The notes: generated by a model from the letters alone, not told the origin. DNA of 64,000 bases from Candidatus Aegiribacteria sp. MLS_C (GCA_002030045.1 LQBI01000024.1:271467-335466), one strand, 5' to 3'. Shown: positions 44,216-52,950, numbered from the stretch's first letter. Made by a program: numbers and translations.

Positions 44216-45669
44216 AGCTCCTGAAGCACCTGAACCTTCTCGTGGACGACTTTTCCCTTGTAAATCGTTCCCACTACTTCCAGCTCGCTCCATGGCGTGG
44301 TGTAAGGGTTACCTGAAAGAACGGCCAGGTCCGCAGTCCTTTCGGGCCTGAGGCTTCCGGCTACCTCGCGGAAACCGCATACTGAAGCGGCTTCCAGTGT
44401 ATACGCGTACAATGCCTCGTCAACCGTCAACCGCTGTTCCGGGTCCGGATGCTCCGTGGCCCCCGAAAGACCGGCCAGCGGACCGAAGGGCATGCCGTCG
44501 CTGCCGAAGGCTATTCTGAAGTCAGCGTCCACCAACGTCCTGAATGGACTGAGCCCCCTGCCGGCCTCCCTGCCCAGCTTCTGCTGGTACAATCCTCCCT
44601 CCATCTGCCACCTGGAAACGAAATTCGGCTGCATGACGAAGAGATGGACCTCGGAATCCCAGCTGCCGGGCCAGCATGCCTTGAGTTCCTCAGCATGCTC
44701 GACCCTGATGCCGGTGGTCAACCTGCCGCCTCTTGAGGCCAGGAAACGCCCGCTGACGCGGTCAAGCAGTTCCAGCGCCCTGCCTCCGATGGCATGGAAA
44801 TTGGGGACCAGCTTGAGGCTCTCGGAGAGTTCCAGCGCTTCCATGACCTCGTCTTCGGACATAATGGGTTCGACTTCGGTACCGTCGGAATACGGAACCT
44901 TCATCGCAGCGGTGGCCGCACCTATGGAGCCGTCAAGGAAGAACTTCAGTCCCGAAGCCTCCTTCAGGGCCGAGCCGCGGGGGTCTTCGAGGACCTCCCT
45001 TCCGTAGAGGCACACTGATGTCCTCAGGCCGGGCTTGCTGTCCCTGAGGACCTTGGCTGTCATGTAGCTCTCGTAGGTGAACACGGAAGTCACTCCAGCC
45101 TCCTGCGCCATCCTGACAGCGTTCCGGCAGGCCTGCCTGAGGAGCCTGGGCTCCGGAGGGAAGAGCTTCTCGAGGTCGAATATCACGCCTTCGTGAATCA
45201 GGCCTGTAGAGCGGTCCAGGCCGGGAGCGTCCCCGGGAAGCTGTTCAAGTATCCTGGAGTTAACCAGGGCGGCATGACCGCAGACGCGTTTCAGTATGAC
45301 AGGTCGGCCGGCGGAGACCCCGTCCAGTTCTTCGAGTGACGGGAGCCTCCGGTCTTCCCAGGTGCTCTCGTCGAATCCGAAACCTCTAAGGACCTCTCCG
45401 GTCCTTTCCGAATCCTTCTCCCTGGCGACGATGTCCAGCAGACCGCGGGGGGATGCCGCGCCGCCAAGATCGACCAGAATGGTCTCCAGGCCACTCCAGA
45501 CGAAGTGACAGTGAGCGTCGACGAATGCCGGGACGACGAAAAGATCGGACCTGATCTCGGGGGCATCCTCGATCTCTTCTATACTGCCTTCCGCGATATA
45601 GATGCGGGTAGGACCCAGAGGAGGTCTTCCCGGTCCGACCCAGACTCCGCCGCATTCGATTATTCTCAT
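44212..45669 (-). CDS. Amidohydrolase family 3 (YtcJ-like)
   Basis: This 485-residue metal-dependent hydrolase has the N-terminal metal motif PAFVDAHCHFVWSG, a conserved lysine-containing strand FFLDGSIGAATAAM, the histidines in NFHAIGGRA and RVEHAEEL, and the late aspartate in IAFGSDGMPFGP. The C terminus (RTADLAVLSGNPYTTP) is typical of amidohydrolases. The substrate is unknown. It overlaps both neighbours by four bases. Confidence 0.88.
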   Translation of the reverse strand: MRIIECGGVWVGPGRPPLGPTRIYIAEGSIEEIEDAPEIRSDLFVVPAFVDAHCHFVWSGLETILVDLGGAASPRGLLDIVAREKDSERTGEVLRGFGFDESTWEDRRLPSLEELDGVSAGRPVILKRVCGHAALVNSRILEQLPGDAPGLDRSTGLIHEGVIFDLEKLFPPEPRLLRQACRNAVRMAQEAGVTSVFTYESYMTAKVLRDSKPGLRTSVCLYGREVLEDPRGSALKEASGLKFFLDGSIGAATAAMKVPYSDGTEVEPIMSEDEVMEALELSESLKLVPNFHAIGGRALELLDRVSGRFLASRGGRLTTGIRVEHAEELKACWPGSWDSEVHLFVMQPNFVSRWQMEGGLYQQKLGREAGRGLSPFRTLVDADFRIAFGSDGMPFGPLAGLSGATEHPDPEQRLTVDEALYAYTLEAASVCGFREVAGSLRPERTADLAVLSGNPYTTPWSELEVVGTIYKGKVVHEKVQVLQEL

Positions 45670-46553
45670 TTACCCTTGTCCTTCAGGTGATTGAACATGA
45701 GTTCAAGTGTTTCAGGCCTCACCTCAAAGCTGAAGAAAGTCTTGTCCACCCTTCGCTCAACGCTGGTCACTCTGCCAGTTATCTCTGCGGTGACGTAACC
45801 CCCGTCCGGAGCCCTTCCCTCCGCTATCTCACGAACACCCCTGGAGGGATCCGAAATCTCCCTCGCCTCTATCTCGGTCATCTCCTGCCTGTGCCGGAAC
45901 CACCTGGTGAGGATTATGTAGCTGCCCTCGCTGATGGACGACGGTGCCGGAAATGTCACCTCCAGGGTAACCTTGCCGTCATTTCCACTGCCGTCAGGGC
46001 TGTAGATGCAGACCCGGTTCCTGCCCTCGTTCTTGGCCTGGTAGAGAGCCTGGTCCGCCGCCACCAGCAGCTCGCTTCCCTCCACGGAGGGAAAGCTGCT
46101 CACACCTACGGAGACGGATATTATCAATGGCACCGGCGCCGCTTCCGGCTGCTCCTGGTGACTGCCCTCCACCGGCGAGTTGTATACCAGTAACCTTATC
46201 CTCTCAGCGGTCATGGATGCCTCGTCGGGCGTGGCGTTGGGAAGGAGCACGGTTATCTCCTCCCCGCCGTACCTGTACGCTTCGCCCCTGTACATCACAG
46301 CCTGTCGTATCAGGCCGGACACGTGTCTGAGAACCCGGTCACCGGTGCTGTGTCCCCACTTGTCGTTGAACTTCTTGAAATGGTCTATGTCCAGCATAAG
46401 GGCTGCCATGGGAAGCGCCTCACCCCCCATCCTCCTGAGAAGGAGCGGAAGCGACCGGTCGAGCGCCTTCCTTGGGGGTATGCCGGTGACGGCATCGAGT
46501 TCGCCCCTCCATGGAAACGCTGTCTCTGGATCGAAGAACCCAGCTAACGACAT
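45666..46553 (-). CDS. GGDEF protein (putative diguanylate cyclase) with C-terminal PilZ-like region
   Basis: This 295-residue soluble protein has a GGDEF domain (about residues 30-185) with MLDIDHFKKFNDKWGHSTGD and the active-site motif RYGGEEITVLLP (GGEEI rather than GGDEF). No clear RxxD inhibitory site was found. Residues 195-290 form a beta-rich region that may be a PilZ or other domain. It would make cyclic di-GMP if active. The start ATG at 46553 has GGGAGG (46561-46566) seven bases upstream. It leads the cofactor operon. Confidence 0.85.
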   Translation of the reverse strand: MSLAGFFDPETAFPWRGELDAVTGIPPRKALDRSLPLLLRRMGGEALPMAALMLDIDHFKKFNDKWGHSTGDRVLRHVSGLIRQAVMYRGEAYRYGGEEITVLLPNATPDEASMTAERIRLLVYNSPVEGSHQEQPEAAPVPLIISVSVGVSSFPSVEGSELLVAADQALYQAKNEGRNRVCIYSPDGSGNDGKVTLEVTFPAPSSISEGSYIILTRWFRHRQEMTEIEAREISDPSRGVREIAEGRAPDGGYVTAEITGRVTSVERRVDKTFFSFEVRPETLELMFNHLKDKGK

Positions 46554-46673
46554 TCCCAGACCTCCCGGTTTGGTCAATAATAACATGAAATCGACGAAAT
46601 GGAAGCGCTCGCATTGACGCGGGACCTGTATCAGTGCAGACTATTCATTGTGTATTCTAATGGAGGATCAAAG

Positions 46674-47150
46674 ATGTCCGGCATCGGTTTCGGGTTGCTA
46701 GCCGCGACCTTTACTGTAATTCTGTGCGCGTGTTCCTGGTCAGGAGATCAGAGGGATGTCCTGAATGCTTTTCAAAGGGTATCGGGCATCCTTGAGGCGG
46801 GTGAATGGGAGACCGCCATCGAGGAAGGACTGGACGCCGGTACCGGCAGGTTCCTTGATTCCCTCTCCGAGGACCTCTCAGGGCGAGGACTGGAGGGTTA
46901 CGGATCGGCCTCCGAGGTCCTTCAGGTCTTTTACCGGGAATACGTTGACTTCGACGGGGAAGTTACTATGATTTTCATTGATGGCAGCGCTGCGGAGATC
47001 ACCGTCACACCGATTGATGACGGTTCTTATTCTGCAGCCGCCCCCAGTCAGTACACAATGGTCCTCGAGGAGGGCGAGTGGATGATGGACCTGTCCGAAG
47101 TTTTCAGGGCAGGCATGGAAGCCGACCTTCGGGGTTCTTACATCCGCTAG
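46674..47150 (+). CDS. Small secreted lipoprotein, unknown
   Basis: This 158-residue protein has a signal sequence ending in a lipobox-like cysteine (AATFTVILCACSWSG). The mature part is acidic, with EWETAIEEGLDAGTG and EEGEWMMDLSEVFRAG, the latter resembling the end of SnoaL/DUF4878-like folds. The start ATG at 46674 has GGAGG (46662-46666). The downstream repeat lipoprotein is in the same orientation and may be co-transcribed. I do not recognise the family. Confidence 0.7.
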   Translation: MSGIGFGLLAATFTVILCACSWSGDQRDVLNAFQRVSGILEAGEWETAIEEGLDAGTGRFLDSLSEDLSGRGLEGYGSASEVLQVFYREYVDFDGEVTMIFIDGSAAEITVTPIDDGSYSAAAPSQYTMVLEEGEWMMDLSEVFRAGMEADLRGSYIR

Positions 47151-47229
47151 CCGGGGATTTTCTGCACTGAATGCCGTCACTTTGCCGTACCGGTTCGGGA
47201 AACCGGAGAACAAGAAGAGAGGGAATTTG

Positions 47230-48234
47230 ATGAAAAGACTGGCAATACTCTTCGGTATGCTGGCCATCGCCCTGTTCACCGCATGCGGTGATCAGGCCCA
47301 GGAGGGTGACACCACCACCGACCAGGGTACCGATGAAACCGAGCTTGCTGAGGTCACCATAATCAACGGCCTCGAGGCCTTCGACATCCATGACATCTAT
47401 ATCGACCCCTCGGACGAGCCATGGGGCGAAGACCGCCTGGGTGCGGAGGAGATCCTTGAACCCGGTGGATCCTTCACCGTCGAGATCGAACAGGGCACCT
47501 GGGACATACAGATAATCGACGAGGACGAAGACACATACACCCTCTGGCAGGTCGAGGTCGGTCCCGACGGCCACGAGTGGAACGTGACCCTTGACGACAT
47601 CGACAGCGACTGGGGCACCGACGAGGTATTGGAGCCCAGGATCATCGAGGTCGGCGATGGAGAAGCCTGGATCTCGATAGTCAACGATCTGGGCGGTTAC
47701 GACATATTCTACGTCTACATCTCCCCAACTGATTCCGAGGACTGGGGCGAGGACTGGCTCGGTTCCGAGGTCCTTCTTCAGGGAGACGAACTCATTGTCC
47801 ACCTTGATCCCGGCACGTACGACATACAGATCGAGGACGTGGACGGGGACACCTACACCATGTGGGAACTCGACGTCAACGATACCGGATACCAGTGGGT
47901 CGTCACCCTCGACGATCTCGACATGAACACCGACGAGTCAATGGGCGCCGTCGTCCTGGAAAGCGGAGAGGGCAGCGCCCCCGTTACCATCGTGAACGAC
48001 CTGGGCTCATGGGACATCTACTATGTGTACGTCGATCCTTCCGATTCCCCATGGGGTGACGACAGGCTCGGTGCCGACATTCTCTCCACCGAGAGCCAGA
48101 TCACCGTATGGGTCGATCCCGGCACCTACGACATGAAAGTGGAGGACGAGGACGGCGACACCTACACCCTCTGGGGCGTCGAGGTCGGCGAGGCAGGCTA
48201 CACATGGAACGTAACGCTGGCTGACATGGACTGA
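47230..48234 (+). CDS. Acidic lipoprotein with three tandem 84-residue repeats
   Basis: This 334-residue protein has a lipobox at C19 (IALFTACG), a short Thr/Asp/Glu-rich linker, and three repeats at about 42-125, 148-231 and 252-334. Each repeat has the same skeleton: (V/I)xIVNDLG, a YxDP or YISP turn, WGxDxLG, PGTYD, DxDxDTYTxW and WxVTLxDxD. The repeats are beta-rich and strongly acidic, and the conserved Asp clusters suggest calcium binding. The second and third repeats share the most sequence, and the DNA is also repetitive, indicating duplication. No named function is known to me. The start ATG at 47230 is set by the signal peptide. Confidence 0.85.
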   Translation: MKRLAILFGMLAIALFTACGDQAQEGDTTTDQGTDETELAEVTIINGLEAFDIHDIYIDPSDEPWGEDRLGAEEILEPGGSFTVEIEQGTWDIQIIDEDEDTYTLWQVEVGPDGHEWNVTLDDIDSDWGTDEVLEPRIIEVGDGEAWISIVNDLGGYDIFYVYISPTDSEDWGEDWLGSEVLLQGDELIVHLDPGTYDIQIEDVDGDTYTMWELDVNDTGYQWVVTLDDLDMNTDESMGAVVLESGEGSAPVTIVNDLGSWDIYYVYVDPSDSPWGDDRLGADILSTESQITVWVDPGTYDMKVEDEDGDTYTLWGVEVGEAGYTWNVTLADMD

Positions 48235-48288
48235 TCCAGCTATTCAACCGATCAGCTGACGCTGATCGATCCTGCTTGTATCAGTTTG

Positions 48289-48327
48289 GAAGAAACCCCC
48301 GGGCCGGAAAGCCCGGGGGATTTCTTC
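48289..48327. terminator. Strong hairpin, possibly bidirectional terminator
   Basis: GAAGAAA and CCCGGGC on the left pair with GCCCGGG and TTTCTTC on the right around a CGGAAA loop. It ends the repeat lipoprotein; the T-rich right arm is not a clean U tract. Confidence 0.7.
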
Positions 48328-48412
48328 ATGACGCACGCTTTCCTGCAACCGCTCCATGAAGCGCGGGGGGTCGAGGGTTGTTCCGTGACCGGCCATGCTG
48401 TTCTGGATCAGG

Positions 48413-48432
48413 GCCGATCACACGTGATCGGC
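48413..48432. repeat. 9-base perfect inverted repeat
   Basis: GCCGATCAC (48413-48421) and GTGATCGGC (48424-48432) are separated by two bases. This is a tight dyad, more like a protein site or attenuator stem than a terminator. Confidence 0.6.
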
Positions 48433-48436
48433 TTGA

Positions 48437-48472
48437 AAGAAACCCGTGATCCTTGCGAATCGAGGGTTTCTT
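48437..48472 (+). terminator. Second terminator-like hairpin
   Basis: AAGAAACCC (48437-48445) pairs with GGGTTTCTT (48464-48472). It repeats the AAGAAACCC and TTTCTTCATG frame of the hairpin at 48289-48327. Confidence 0.5.
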
Positions 48473-48530
48473 CATGTAGGATGCTTATTCCAGTGATACT
48501 CCAGATCAGTTCATGTCGCGGAAAACTGCA

Positions 48531-48558
48531 AAGCCCCCGGACGGACGTCCGGGGGCTT
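48531..48558 (-). terminator. rpsD terminator
   Basis: GCCCCCGGAC (48533-48542) pairs with GTCCGGGGGC (48547-48556). On the minus strand the stem is followed by TTTGCAGTTTT, a broken U tract. It lies 20 bases after the rpsD stop. Confidence 0.75.
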
Positions 48559-48577
48559 CCGTACAGTTAGACGGGTC

Positions 48578-49186
48578 CTACTTGGAGTAGAACTCCACCA
48601 CCATTCGTTCGTCCACGTCCAGGGCAACGTCCTCCCTGGAAGGGAGGGTCTTCATGATTATTCGCCTCGCGGAAGGGTCGACATCAAGAAATGAAGGCAC
48701 TCCGATGCCCGAACCCTCGGTGATGTTGTCCTCGATCACCTTCAGGTTCCTGCTCTTCTCCCTGAGCGAGACGACATCGCCCGTCTGGACGGAATAGGAG
48801 GGAATGTCCACCCTCCTGCCGTTCACGGTCACATGACCGTGGGTGACAAGCTGCCTGGCAGCGGGAATGGACTTCGCGAAGCCTCCCCTTGCCACTATGT
48901 TGTCAAGCCTTCTCTCGATCTGCTGCAGGAGGTTGTGGCCTGTCTCGCCCTTCATGGAGGTCGCCCTGCTGTAGTACCTTCTGAGCTGCTTCTCCGAAAG
49001 ACCGTAGTTGAATCTTATCTTCTGCTTCTCAACAAGCTGTAGACGGTAGGTGGAGGCTCTTCTCCTGTGCCACCTTCCGCCGTGCTCTCCCGGCGGGTTC
49101 TGGGTTGCCGGGTCCTTTCTGGTCAGTCCGGGAAGTGATCCCAGGGACCTGATCTTCCTGAGCTTGGGACCGCGATATCTCGCCAT
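48578..49186 (-). CDS. rpsD: 30S ribosomal protein S4
   Basis: This 202-residue RNA-binding protein has the start MARYRGPKLRKIRSLGSLPG, the conserved KQKIRFNYGLSEKQLRRYY and an S4 domain with RRLDNIVARGGFAKSIPAARQLVTHG split across two segments. Length and order are normal. Here it is monocistronic with its own near-consensus promoter rather than in the alpha operon. Confidence 0.98.
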   Translation of the reverse strand: MARYRGPKLRKIRSLGSLPGLTRKDPATQNPPGEHGGRWHRRRASTYRLQLVEKQKIRFNYGLSEKQLRRYYSRATSMKGETGHNLLQQIERRLDNIVARGGFAKSIPAARQLVTHGHVTVNGRRVDIPSYSVQTGDVVSLREKSRNLKVIEDNITEGSGIGVPSFLDVDPSARRIIMKTLPSREDVALDVDERMVVEFYSK

Positions 49187-49308
49187 TCGGTACCTCCGAT
49201 GCTATGCGCCTCACTTGAATTCGTGGCATGGAGGCAACACCGGACCCTCCGGTGAACCGCTCTTCGACGGCCGCCTGCATGCTTCGGCGCAATTTGTTAC
49301 AGGGCTCA

Positions 49309-49338
49309 AATCTACTGCGGTCTGCCTTGAATTGTCAA
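49309..49338 (-). promoter_or_regulatory. Sigma-70-type promoter of rpsD
   Basis: -35 TTGACA (49338-49333), 18-base spacer, -10 TAGATT (49314-49309). The predicted leader is about 115 bases. Confidence 0.65.
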
Positions 49339-49358
49339 CGACAACCTGCGGCGACTGT

Positions 49359-49384
49359 GAGGGGCGCCGGGATCGGCGCCCCTC
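49359..49384. terminator. GC-rich hairpin after the C25 protease gene
   Basis: GAGGGGCGCC (49359-49368) pairs with GGCGCCCCTC (49375-49384) around a six-base loop. No U tract follows on either strand. It lies between rpsD's promoter and the protease stop. Confidence 0.6.
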
Positions 49385-49405
49385 CAGTCCTCTGCCTGTA
49401 TCGGT

Positions 49406-51625
49406 CTACCTCACTACCACGCATGAACGGGTGAAGGAATTTCCGTCAGCAGTTAGCCGCATCAGGTATACGCCTCCCGGTACCGGTGTACCGTTGCCGT
49501 CGGTGCCCGCCCACTCGATGGAATGGGCCCCGGCTGCCTGGCTGCCGGAGACTATGGTCGTTACCCGCCTGCCGGACAGGTCGTAGACGTCCAGGGACAT
49601 CTCACCGGCAACGGGCAGGGCGTAGGAAACCGTGGTGGTCGCCGAGAACGGGTTGGGTACGGGGGCCGCAAGGATCAGCGAGGGCAGCAGTACCCCGCCC
49701 TCTGCGACACCGGTGCCCGATACGCTGACGTTGGCCACGTAGGGGTAGCAGTTGTGGGCAGTGGCTGTGACGGTCACCAGCTCGGTACCGGGGATGGTGG
49801 GGATGGTGAGGTTTGCCACGCCTGAACCGTTGGTGTATCCGCTCTCGAGGAAGGTTGTGTCCTGGACTATTCCCACCAGGGCGCCTTCCACCGGGGAACC
49901 GCCGGCGGTGACGGTCACCGACCAGCTGCCGGGGGCTATGGTGGAGGGATGGCTTCCGGAGAGATGCACCAGGGGACCGGTTGTGCAGTAGATGTCCATC
50001 TCCGGGCAGCCGAAGATCATGTGCATGTCGCTGTTGCTTGAGTTGCCGGTGTAGTAGTAGGCCATGATCTTGCCGTAGTCGAAGGCTTCGAAGTACCCGC
50101 GGAACTGGTAGAGGGCCAGGGAGTCCGTCGGTCCCACCGGGCTGCTGGTGGTGGCACCCATGAAACCGATGGCACCCTTCGGTGAAGCCTCGGTGCCCTC
50201 GTTCATCCACGCCTCGCCGAAGCAGGTGGTGCTTCCCTGGAACTCGCCGTTATAGCAGGCTATGGAGCTTATCCAGGAAAGCCTGCGCCCGTTGGAGAGC
50301 GCCGCCACGTCGCCGTTGTCGAATCCTGTGGTGCCCCAGGACTGGGTGCTTCCGTGGCCGATGTAGCTCACCAGGGATGTCCCGTCGTTGATCTCGTCGG
50401 AGATCAGGGCCACCGTGGGCGGAATGCCGCCGTAGGTCGTATTGCTGCAGTACAGGGTTGTCGGCATTCCGTTCGCCTGGAATATCTCCGAGTACCTGTA
50501 GGACATCCAGGGATCCTGGAAGTCCGTGGAGCCGATGCTTATGGCGTGCTGGAACCAGCTGGGGGAGGGTTCGTATGGATCGCTCTCGTGGCTCTCGATC
50601 TTCCAGGCCTGGTAGGTGAGGTCCGCGGTATCCCCGCAGATCCTGCCGACATGAATGCTGGGATCGTATCCGGTACCTATGACGCCATACTGGTTGTCGG
50701 CGGCGGTGCCGCTGGAGTAGTACACGGGCATGACATCCTCATCGCCCACCAGCAGCACCCACTCGGGAGGATTCGGCCATGTGTTGTAGGCGTCCTCTAT
50801 GTAGTCGTCTATCTCCGCCGCGGTGCTCCCGATGGAGGGGATGACGCCGTAGAAGACCTCCGTACCGGTCTGCTTCTTCCAGTCGATGAGGTCCTGTACG
50901 CAGTCGATGGCGTCCTGAATGCCGATCACCAGGTAGGACCCGTCGATGACGTTCGAACCCGCGACCTCAAAACCCAGGACCTGCTCGTAGATTGGGATGA
51001 AGCTGCGGGTGTGGCCCTGGAAAGGTCTCGGTATCTCATTCTCACCTGTCCCGGAGACCGCCAGCCTCACGGTGACCTCGGTGTTCAGCACCGTCTCGCC
51101 GGTCACGGGATTGTACTGTACCGGTGAGAAGTACACCCAGGCCACCCTGATGTCCCGGAGGATGCTGATCCTGTCCAGAATGACCGGCTGTGAAGGATAC
51201 AGCTCCGAGGTCGAGTAGATGTCCCGGTCGATCCTGTAGGGGGCGGCTCCACCGCTCCTGGTCGGGTACTCCTGGAAGGGCGGAATGTCAAAGATGCCCA
51301 GCGGAGTGGCTTCGGTGGAAACCATCTCTATCGTCACGTCACCGGTGTTGGGTATCAGGACCATTCTCCTTATGACCGGGAGATCGGGCGACCCCATGGG
51401 CATGCCCATTCCCTCGCCGGGTATCCTCATCAGCGTACCCTCGCCGAACTGACCCACCGTCACGGTCTCGGCCGTCAGCGCCGGAAGGGCGAACCTGACG
51501 AGTATTCCTTCGCCGTCGGTCCCGAGATACTCGGCGGGAACCACCTGGTCCTCGGCGCGGTACAGCACCTCGGCGCCGGCCGCGGCCGTCATGAGAAGGA
51601 GCGACAACAGAAAGAGACGATACAT
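49406..51625 (-). CDS. Secreted gingipain-like cysteine peptidase (family C25) with C-terminal sorting-type domain
   Basis: This 739-residue secreted protease has a signal peptide (residues 1-18, ending AAAGAE), a gingipain propeptide-like region (about 20-210) and a C25 catalytic domain (about 220-560) with LVIGIQDAIDCVQDLIDWKK. The catalytic histidine lies in SYIGHGSTQSW and the cysteine in SIACYNGEFQG. An Ig-like module follows, and the last 70 residues (PNPFSATTTVSYALPVAGE, VYDLSGRRV, PGGVYLMRL) match the FlgD-like/T9SS type A C-terminal domain that directs secretion in FCB bacteria. GGAGG lies five bases before the ATG. It probably degrades external proteins. Confidence 0.92.
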   Translation of the reverse strand: MYRLFLLSLLLMTAAAGAEVLYRAEDQVVPAEYLGTDGEGILVRFALPALTAETVTVGQFGEGTLMRIPGEGMGMPMGSPDLPVIRRMVLIPNTGDVTIEMVSTEATPLGIFDIPPFQEYPTRSGGAAPYRIDRDIYSTSELYPSQPVILDRISILRDIRVAWVYFSPVQYNPVTGETVLNTEVTVRLAVSGTGENEIPRPFQGHTRSFIPIYEQVLGFEVAGSNVIDGSYLVIGIQDAIDCVQDLIDWKKQTGTEVFYGVIPSIGSTAAEIDDYIEDAYNTWPNPPEWVLLVGDEDVMPVYYSSGTAADNQYGVIGTGYDPSIHVGRICGDTADLTYQAWKIESHESDPYEPSPSWFQHAISIGSTDFQDPWMSYRYSEIFQANGMPTTLYCSNTTYGGIPPTVALISDEINDGTSLVSYIGHGSTQSWGTTGFDNGDVAALSNGRRLSWISSIACYNGEFQGSTTCFGEAWMNEGTEASPKGAIGFMGATTSSPVGPTDSLALYQFRGYFEAFDYGKIMAYYYTGNSSNSDMHMIFGCPEMDIYCTTGPLVHLSGSHPSTIAPGSWSVTVTAGGSPVEGALVGIVQDTTFLESGYTNGSGVANLTIPTIPGTELVTVTATAHNCYPYVANVSVSGTGVAEGGVLLPSLILAAPVPNPFSATTTVSYALPVAGEMSLDVYDLSGRRVTTIVSGSQAAGAHSIEWAGTDGNGTPVPGGVYLMRLTADGNSFTRSCVVVR

Positions 51626-51718
51626 TTCAACCTCCAGGGGCTCGTGTTTCCCGAATATCGGAAGAGAAAAGCATGATTCGAGTCAGTTACTGCAAACAGG
51701 TCCTTGTAGGAATATTGG

Positions 51719-51747
51719 TTAATAGTCCTCCGAGGAGACCAAGTCAA
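51719..51747 (-). promoter_or_regulatory. Sigma-70-type promoter of the C25 protease
   Basis: -35 TTGACT (51747-51742), 17-base spacer, -10 TATTAA (51724-51719). The predicted leader is about 87 bases before the ATG at 51625. Confidence 0.6.
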
Positions 51748-51765
51748 GTTGACAATCTGATGAAG

Positions 51766-51797
51766 GGGCCCGAGGATCATCGCATGTCCTCGAGCCC
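51766..51797. terminator. Hairpin after the HD-domain gene
   Basis: GGGCCCGAGGA (51766-51776) pairs with TCCTCGAGCCC (51787-51797) with one mismatch around a ten-base loop. It lacks a U tract. Confidence 0.5.
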
Positions 51798-51819
51798 GGC
51801 TTCTCCAGTGCGGAAGGGA

Positions 51820-52386
51820 TCAGATTATCAGCTGACCCTTCTCCAGCATCACCATGGGGTTGAAGGTTGCGAAGTCCGCCTGGTGGATCAGAACCGTCTC
51901 CACCCTCTGGGGTCTCCCCTCCCCCTCCTTTGCGTGGCAGCCGATCATGTTGATTACCGCCAGGGGGAGATCGAACTTGGCCGCCAGGATGGCACCGGAG
52001 ATGGGGTGCCTGGCGTGCATCCCGTGCGAGCTCTTCCTGTACCCGGAATCGGTTTTCTCTATCTCCAGTAGCTTCCCGACATCGTGGAGGAGGCCTCCCA
52101 CCACCAGCAGGTCGTGATCGATGCTGAACGGGAGTTCCTCGTTCCTCTCCAGCGCCTCGGCAAGACCCAGGGCTCCCTCGGTGACGGCCTTCGTATGCTG
52201 TATCAGATCGATACCCCGGGTCTCCGTCAGCAGCGTGAAGGGTATCCTGTCCAGTTCCTCCGGTTGCCAGCCCCCCTCCTCGGCGGCGGCGACCCATACG
52301 TCCACGGTCTTCTTCCTGAGCCAGGGATCGCCGATTCTGGCCAGCTGGTCCCTGAAGAGAGCCTCGATCCTGCTTCTCATCATCAA
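51820..52386 (-). CDS. HD-domain phosphohydrolase
   Basis: This 188-residue protein has the metal-binding HD set: the first histidine in LIQHTKAVTEGAL, the HD pair in VVGGLLHDVGKLLEIEK, and a later histidine in GMHARHPISGAILA, with HAKEGEG and IHQADF near the end. It is probably a phosphohydrolase of nucleotide or small-molecule substrates; the substrate is unknown. It follows a small secreted protein gene by 20 bases. Confidence 0.88.
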   Translation of the reverse strand: MMMRSRIEALFRDQLARIGDPWLRKKTVDVWVAAAEEGGWQPEELDRIPFTLLTETRGIDLIQHTKAVTEGALGLAEALERNEELPFSIDHDLLVVGGLLHDVGKLLEIEKTDSGYRKSSHGMHARHPISGAILAAKFDLPLAVINMIGCHAKEGEGRPQRVETVLIHQADFATFNPMVMLEKGQLII

Positions 52387-52405
52387 CCCTTCCTTCTTCC
52401 TGCAA

Positions 52406-52882
52406 CTACAACTCGGACTGGATCAGCTCCTGGCTGAGTTTCCATCCGTCCCCCTCCAGGACCATGGAGACCGGGAAGGCTTCGGAATAGTCCTGAACTT
52501 CCAGATAAACTACACCGGTGCCTCCCTGCACGTCGCATCCCGATACTACGATGTCCTCCCTCGGGGGCAGCTCGTCCCTGATTCCGGGAGAGTTGATCAT
52601 GGCATCAATGAAATCAGTCGCTGTCCAGTTCATGAGTTCCTGGCCGGTGAGAGGTATCTGGAGTCCCTCGGAGAGTTCTGCGGCGGCCTGATCCGGCCCC
52701 ATTCTGACCATCACCAGCATCATGTCGATCATCTCCAGGGAACCGGAGGAGAGGTGGGATTCAACCACAATGGCATCGCCGTCGTAGAAAGCGTTTATGA
52801 GGGCCTCGAAAGCCTCGTCAGGCGATTCCGCCATAGGCAGTCCCGTCAGGACGAGGAGAGAAGCTGAAACGAGGATCTTCAC
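52406..52882 (-). CDS. Small secreted protein, unknown
   Basis: This 158-residue protein has an N-terminal signal peptide (MKILVSASLLVLTGLPMAE) without a lipobox. The mature part is helical, then beta (VVYLEVQDYSEAFPVSMVLE, GDGWKLSQELI), the pattern of NTF2/DUF4878-like folds. It resembles the lipoprotein at 46674 in overall plan, though not clearly in sequence. It lies in one direction with the HD gene and follows the dehydrogenase after a hairpin. Confidence 0.7.
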   Translation of the reverse strand: MKILVSASLLVLTGLPMAESPDEAFEALINAFYDGDAIVVESHLSSGSLEMIDMMLVMVRMGPDQAAAELSEGLQIPLTGQELMNWTATDFIDAMINSPGIRDELPPREDIVVSGCDVQGGTGVVYLEVQDYSEAFPVSMVLEGDGWKLSQELIQSEL

Positions 52883-52950
52883 TGGGATTCCTTTCGCCGG
52901 GGTTCAGGAACTGTCCAACGACCCCTATAACTCCTGCCGCAGGTTATGTT

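Larger units (their letters stand above)
48235..48577. other. 343-base intergenic region with a series of hairpins
   Basis: There is no gene here. It separates the repeat lipoprotein from convergent rpsD and holds four hairpins, at 48289-48327, 48413-48432, 48437-48472 and 48531-48558. The third and first share an AAGAAACCC...TTTCTTC frame. The last is the rpsD terminator. Confidence 0.7.
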
